From NCBI GenBank assembly GCA_018711275.1, contig DVIN01000007.1, positions 1 through 32,905 on the forward strand: a stretch of DNA of 32,905 nucleotides. The letters run 5' to 3'. Numbering within the stretch: position 1 is the stretch's first letter; every line of letters begins with the position of its first letter. Under the pieces are notes generated by a model, which worked only from the letters and a program-made list of their open reading frames with translations, made no database searches and was not told the DNA's origin. The translations under genes were made by a program, and so were the position numbers. The DNA is from Candidatus Pullilachnospira intestinigallinarum (lineage in GTDB: Bacteria; Bacillota; Clostridia; Lachnospirales; Lachnospiraceae). This document shows positions 30,442-32,905 of this stretch, one piece after another.

Positions 30442-31572
30442 ATGGAAAAAAGACTGATGGAAAACCTGGGAATTTCACCCTCTCTTCTTGGATTCGGATG
30501 CATGAGATTCCCCGTAACCGCAGATGGAAAAATTGACGAGGCTACAGCGGAAAAGATGCTGGACCGGGCGATGGAGATGGGCGTCACATATTATGACACC
30601 GCTTATCCTTATCATGGGGGAGACAGCGAACCCTTCGTGGGAAGAGTTCTGAACAAATACGACCGTTCCTCCTATTTTCTGGCCACAAAGCTTCCTATCT
30701 GGCTGGTAGAAAGCAGGGAAGAGGCGGAAAAGAAGTTTTATGAGCAGCTTGAGCGGCTGGACAAAGACTATGTGGATTTTTATCTGATTCATGCGCTGGA
30801 CAAAGAGCGTTTTGAAAAGGTGAAGAAACTGGATATTGTGGGGATGTGCGAGGATCTGAGGAAAAAAGGAAAGATCCGTTACCTGGGATTTTCTTTCCAT
30901 GATGATTATGAGGTGTTTGAGGAAATTATCAATTACCATCACTGGGATTTCTGTCAGATTCAGTACAATTATATGGATACAGAGATTCAGGCCGGTGACA
31001 AAGGGTATCGGCTGGCAGAGGAAAAAGGTATTCCCATGGTGATCATGGAGCCGGTCAGAGGCGGCCTTCTCTCCGGATTTTCTCAGGATATTGAGGAAAT
31101 GTTCCGAAAAGTCAATCCGGACAAGAGCGTTGCTTCCTGGGCTCTTCGCTGGGTGGCTTCTCATCCCAATGTGAAGGTGGTGCTCAGCGGTATGAGCGAT
31201 CCGGATCAGGTGGAGGATAACCTGTCTACCTTTAACAATTTCCAGCCGCTGTCAGCTAAAGAGGAAGAAACGGTAAAACAGGTGGTGGATACTCTTCGGG
31301 CCAGAGTGCAGAACCGTTGTACCGGGTGCCGCTACTGTATGCCATGTCCTCAGGGCGTGAATATTCCCGATAGTTTCCGCATCTGGAATGACTACCATAT
31401 TTACCAGAAGTACAGCGTGGTAAAAGACCGCTGGGAAGGTATGAAGGAAGAGGAAAAGCCAATGAACTGTGTGGAGTGCGGCGCCTGTGAAGAACAATGT
31501 CCGCAGAAGATTAATATCCGCGAGGATTTGAAGCGGGTGCAGGCAGAACTGGACGCTCCTCAGTGGAAATAA
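30442..31572 (+). CDS. Aldo/keto reductase with C-terminal 4Fe-4S ferredoxin domain
   Basis: This 376-residue oxidoreductase has an AKR TIM barrel (about 1-290) with the catalytic tetrad in TYYDTAYPYHGG (Asp, Tyr), FLATKLP (Lys) and FYLIHALD (His). A ferredoxin-like tail follows, with two cysteine clusters: RCTGCRYCMPCPQGVNIP and NCVECGACEEQCPQKINI, enough for two 4Fe-4S clusters. Such fusions are typical of anaerobic Firmicutes. The substrate is unknown. ATG 30442 lies 7 bases after GGGG (30431-30434); an ATG at 30424 lacks a site. It stands alone, between its own promoter and a strong hairpin, with a convergent gene beyond. Confidence 0.93.
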   Translation: MEKRLMENLGISPSLLGFGCMRFPVTADGKIDEATAEKMLDRAMEMGVTYYDTAYPYHGGDSEPFVGRVLNKYDRSSYFLATKLPIWLVESREEAEKKFYEQLERLDKDYVDFYLIHALDKERFEKVKKLDIVGMCEDLRKKGKIRYLGFSFHDDYEVFEEIINYHHWDFCQIQYNYMDTEIQAGDKGYRLAEEKGIPMVIMEPVRGGLLSGFSQDIEEMFRKVNPDKSVASWALRWVASHPNVKVVLSGMSDPDQVEDNLSTFNNFQPLSAKEEETVKQVVDTLRARVQNRCTGCRYCMPCPQGVNIPDSFRIWNDYHIYQKYSVVKDRWEGMKEEEKPMNCVECGACEEQCPQKINIREDLKRVQAELDAPQWK

Positions 31573-31588
31573 CAGAATAGACAGAAAA

Positions 31589-31656
31589 AACCGGGCCGGA
31601 CAGTTCCCCATAAAGAAAACCCTCAAGGGATTTTCGGGGAGCTGGCCGGCCCGGTT
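31589..31656. terminator. Large hairpin between convergent genes
   Basis: AACCGGGCCGG (31589-31599) pairs perfectly with CCGGCCCGGTT (31646-31656), and AGTTCCCC (31602-31609) with GGGGAGCT (31636-31643). A further small stem lies at the tip. On the minus strand the stem runs into a T6 tract, so it terminates the minus-strand gene; on the plus strand it follows the reductase stop by 16 bases. Confidence 0.8.
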
Positions 31657-31683
31657 CCCGTATCCGTATCAATGGCTGTCAGC

Positions 31684-32166
31684 TTAAAATCTTAAAAATG
31701 CAATTCCGCCGGTGATTCCTGCCAGTATCAGGAAAAGAATAACGGCGATAATAAGAAGGCAAAAATAAGATCTGGCAAAATTTCTTAAATTGATATTCTG
31801 TGTCCCGCCGAAAGAAAAAATAAGAAGCAGAATCAGGCCCACGCAGGGAATGGAGAACAGAATTTCGTAGCCGAAATATCCCCACATAGAGATGGGGCGG
31901 TATTCCGGAGGAACATCCGGCGTACCTGTAGAATAGGAGGCCTGAGAATATCCGTTGGCCTGTCGGAAATCCTGTTGATAGGAATCCTGCTGCCGGGTCT
32001 GTTGATAACTGTTTTGCTGCCGGTAATCATTTTGCTGCCAGGATGTGCTGTTGTTATCCGGCGGCGTTTGAAAATTCTGTCCGGCGGAATCTTGCTTGGG
32101 CATGGGCGAACCACAGTAGATGCAGAATTTTCCTGATGATTCAGAACCACAATTTGGACATTTCAT
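31684..32166 (-). CDS. Zinc-ribbon membrane protein with Gln/Asn/Tyr-rich linker
   Basis: This 160-residue protein starts with a zinc ribbon (C3, C6, C15, C18 in CPNCGSESSGKFCIYC). A Gln/Asn/Tyr/Ser-rich segment (about 28-82) with repeated QQ-x-SYQQ units follows, and then two membrane helices (about 97-120 and 131-155). No enzyme motif is visible. The ATG at 32166 follows GGGAGGAGC. It lies 19 bases downstream of a DUF2752 gene and is probably co-transcribed with it. Function unknown; similar small zinc-ribbon membrane proteins are common in Firmicutes. Confidence 0.8.
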   Translation of the reverse strand: MKCPNCGSESSGKFCIYCGSPMPKQDSAGQNFQTPPDNNSTSWQQNDYRQQNSYQQTRQQDSYQQDFRQANGYSQASYSTGTPDVPPEYRPISMWGYFGYEILFSIPCVGLILLLIFSFGGTQNINLRNFARSYFCLLIIAVILFLILAGITGGIAFLRF

Positions 32167-32185
32167 AAATGCTCCTCCCTTCGGA

Positions 32186-32629
32186 TTATAAAATACTGTT
32201 CATGAAGACAGACAGGAGATTCTCCCGGTAATAGGTCAGAGGAGGTTCCGGAAAAAGGAGCGCCATTCGGACTGTGTAGCAGATCAGCGTGAATACAGCG
32301 GTGACAATCAGAAAAGCGTACGCATACCTTTTTGCCTCCGGGAACAGATAGCGCGTAAAAAACAGCGCCGCCAGTGCCGGAATCCAGAGAAAGACAGTCG
32401 GATTCATCTGTGCGGCACAGCCCCATTGACCGGTCAGGACAAAAAAACCTGCCCGTGTCAGACCGCAGCCCGGACAGGGAAAACCTGTCAGTATCCGCAG
32501 AGGACAGATTTCCCCGGTAAAAAGGAAAGCGGCCGTAAAATATATGACAGTTAACAGAAGAGGAAATTTTATTCGCAGAAGATCCTGACCAATGCGGGAG
32601 GCCAGGTCTGCCAACGTGTGTTTATTCAT
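32186..32629 (-). CDS. DUF2752-family membrane protein
   Basis: This 147-residue membrane protein has a hydrophobic helix near 22-38, and then the family's conserved cysteine/glycine block (CPLRILTGFPCPGCGLTRAG). Two more helices follow at about 78-92 and 103-125. The CPxCGLTR stretch identifies DUF2752; its function is unknown. The ATG at 32629 has CGGAGGAG upstream and a strong promoter at 32649-32678. It overlaps nothing. The co-directional neighbour is the zinc-ribbon protein. Confidence 0.85.
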   Translation of the reverse strand: MNKHTLADLASRIGQDLLRIKFPLLLTVIYFTAAFLFTGEICPLRILTGFPCPGCGLTRAGFFVLTGQWGCAAQMNPTVFLWIPALAALFFTRYLFPEAKRYAYAFLIVTAVFTLICYTVRMALLFPEPPLTYYRENLLSVFMNSIL

Positions 32630-32648
32630 AAACGACTCCTCCGTTTTT

Positions 32649-32678
32649 ATTATAAATCCACGGGGGAATTGCCGTCAA
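32649..32678 (-). promoter_or_regulatory. Promoter of the DUF2752 / zinc-ribbon pair
   Basis: On the minus strand, TTGACG (32673-32678), an 18-base spacer and TATAAT (32649-32654), 20 bases before the start codon, give a near-consensus sigma-A promoter. Confidence 0.8.
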
Positions 32679-32778
32679 GAACTGTAAAACCATTCGGAAA
32701 TGGGAAGGCCGCGGGGGTGTACCGGGGGAGAAAGAGATAGGTTCGGAGAAAAAAATGAAAAAAACAGCAAAAACCCTA

Positions 32779-32807
32779 TTGACAAAATGAAAACCGGGTG
32801 GTAATAT
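32779..32807 (+). promoter_or_regulatory. Strong promoter 1, possible stable-RNA operon
   Basis: TTGACA (32779-32784), a 17-base spacer and TAATAT (32802-32807) sit in an A-rich context. The sequence that follows (GTTGTCGCCGAGAACGG) resembles the leader after the first promoter of Lachnospiraceae rRNA operons, as I remember them. Confidence 0.65.
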
Positions 32808-32881
32808 AAACGAGTTGTCGCCGAGAACGGAACGAAAACAGATGGAAATGAAAAAACATGAAAATCTGATGAAAAAAGTTC

Positions 32882-32905
32882 TTGACAAAGCGGAAACAAA
32901 GTGAT
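32882..32905 (+). promoter_or_regulatory. Strong promoter 2, cut by the window end
   Basis: TTGACA (32882-32887) is preceded by AAAAAAGTTC. Seventeen bases later the window ends on the first T of the expected -10 box, so the -10 itself is not visible. The tandem arrangement suggests an rRNA or tRNA operon beyond the end. Confidence 0.55.

Noticed and set aside
32622..32888. Minus-strand open frame of 88 codons at the right edge
   Set aside because: It covers the divergent promoters, is biased in composition (Phe/Ser/Pro) and has no ribosome site.
1..32905. CRISPR array, tRNA genes or prophage
   Set aside because: No evenly spaced repeats, cloverleaf-like sequence, integrase or phage structural genes were seen on either strand.

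Overview
The window reads as chromosome of a Gram-positive, endospore-forming Clostridia, most like a gut Lachnospiraceae member. Supporting signs are strong AGGAGG-type ribosome sites, sugar ABC importers encoded without their own ATPase, YesM/YesN-type two-component regulation, split transketolase genes, a YyaC-type sporulation protein, and DUF5711, CvpA and LysM envelope genes. No tRNA, rRNA gene, CRISPR array or classical insertion sequence is visible. The species cannot be fixed from the sequence alone.

Region 1 (1-5194) is the 3' part of a mannoside-use operon: an ABC permease, a GH38 alpha-mannosidase, a ROK sugar kinase and a SIS-domain sugar-phosphate isomerase, closed by a 20-bp perfect stem. 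A likely route is import, release of mannose or a related sugar, phosphorylation, then aldose/ketose isomerisation. Region 2 (5195-8275) has a structured non-coding leader, then an ECF sigma factor overlapping a membrane-anchored beta-propeller protein that may be its anti-sigma partner.

Region 3 (8371-17864) is a long co-directional locus: lipoprotein sugar-binding protein, two permeases, AraC-type response regulator, sensor kinase, alpha/beta-hydrolase esterase, SGNH acetylesterase and a creatininase-family amidohydrolase. It looks like a dedicated system for a small decorated (acylated, perhaps amide-bearing) glycan whose substrate cannot be named from sequence. A serine hydrolase of the beta-lactamase fold follows under separate control.

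Region 4 (19493-21366) is an accessory patch. A Rpn-family nuclease/transposase gene is bracketed by two 39-nt direct repeats, each folding into the same terminator hairpin. A candidate sensor-kinase remnant and a 52-residue minus-strand membrane ORF with an excellent ribosome site follow. Region 5 (21367-25344) has a LacI-type regulator, a transaldolase and split transketolase, i.e. the non-oxidative pentose phosphate pathway.

Region 6 (25397-32629) has an HD-domain protein convergent with and overlapping yyaC, then an envelope set: a LysM protein whose N-terminal domain resembles an MPN/JAMM fold without its zinc ligands, DUF5711 and CvpA. These are followed by a ferredoxin-type aldo/keto reductase and, on the minus strand, DUF2752 and zinc-ribbon membrane proteins. 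The last 130 bases carry tandem strong promoter signals resembling those in front of a stable-RNA operon, which would lie just beyond the end.
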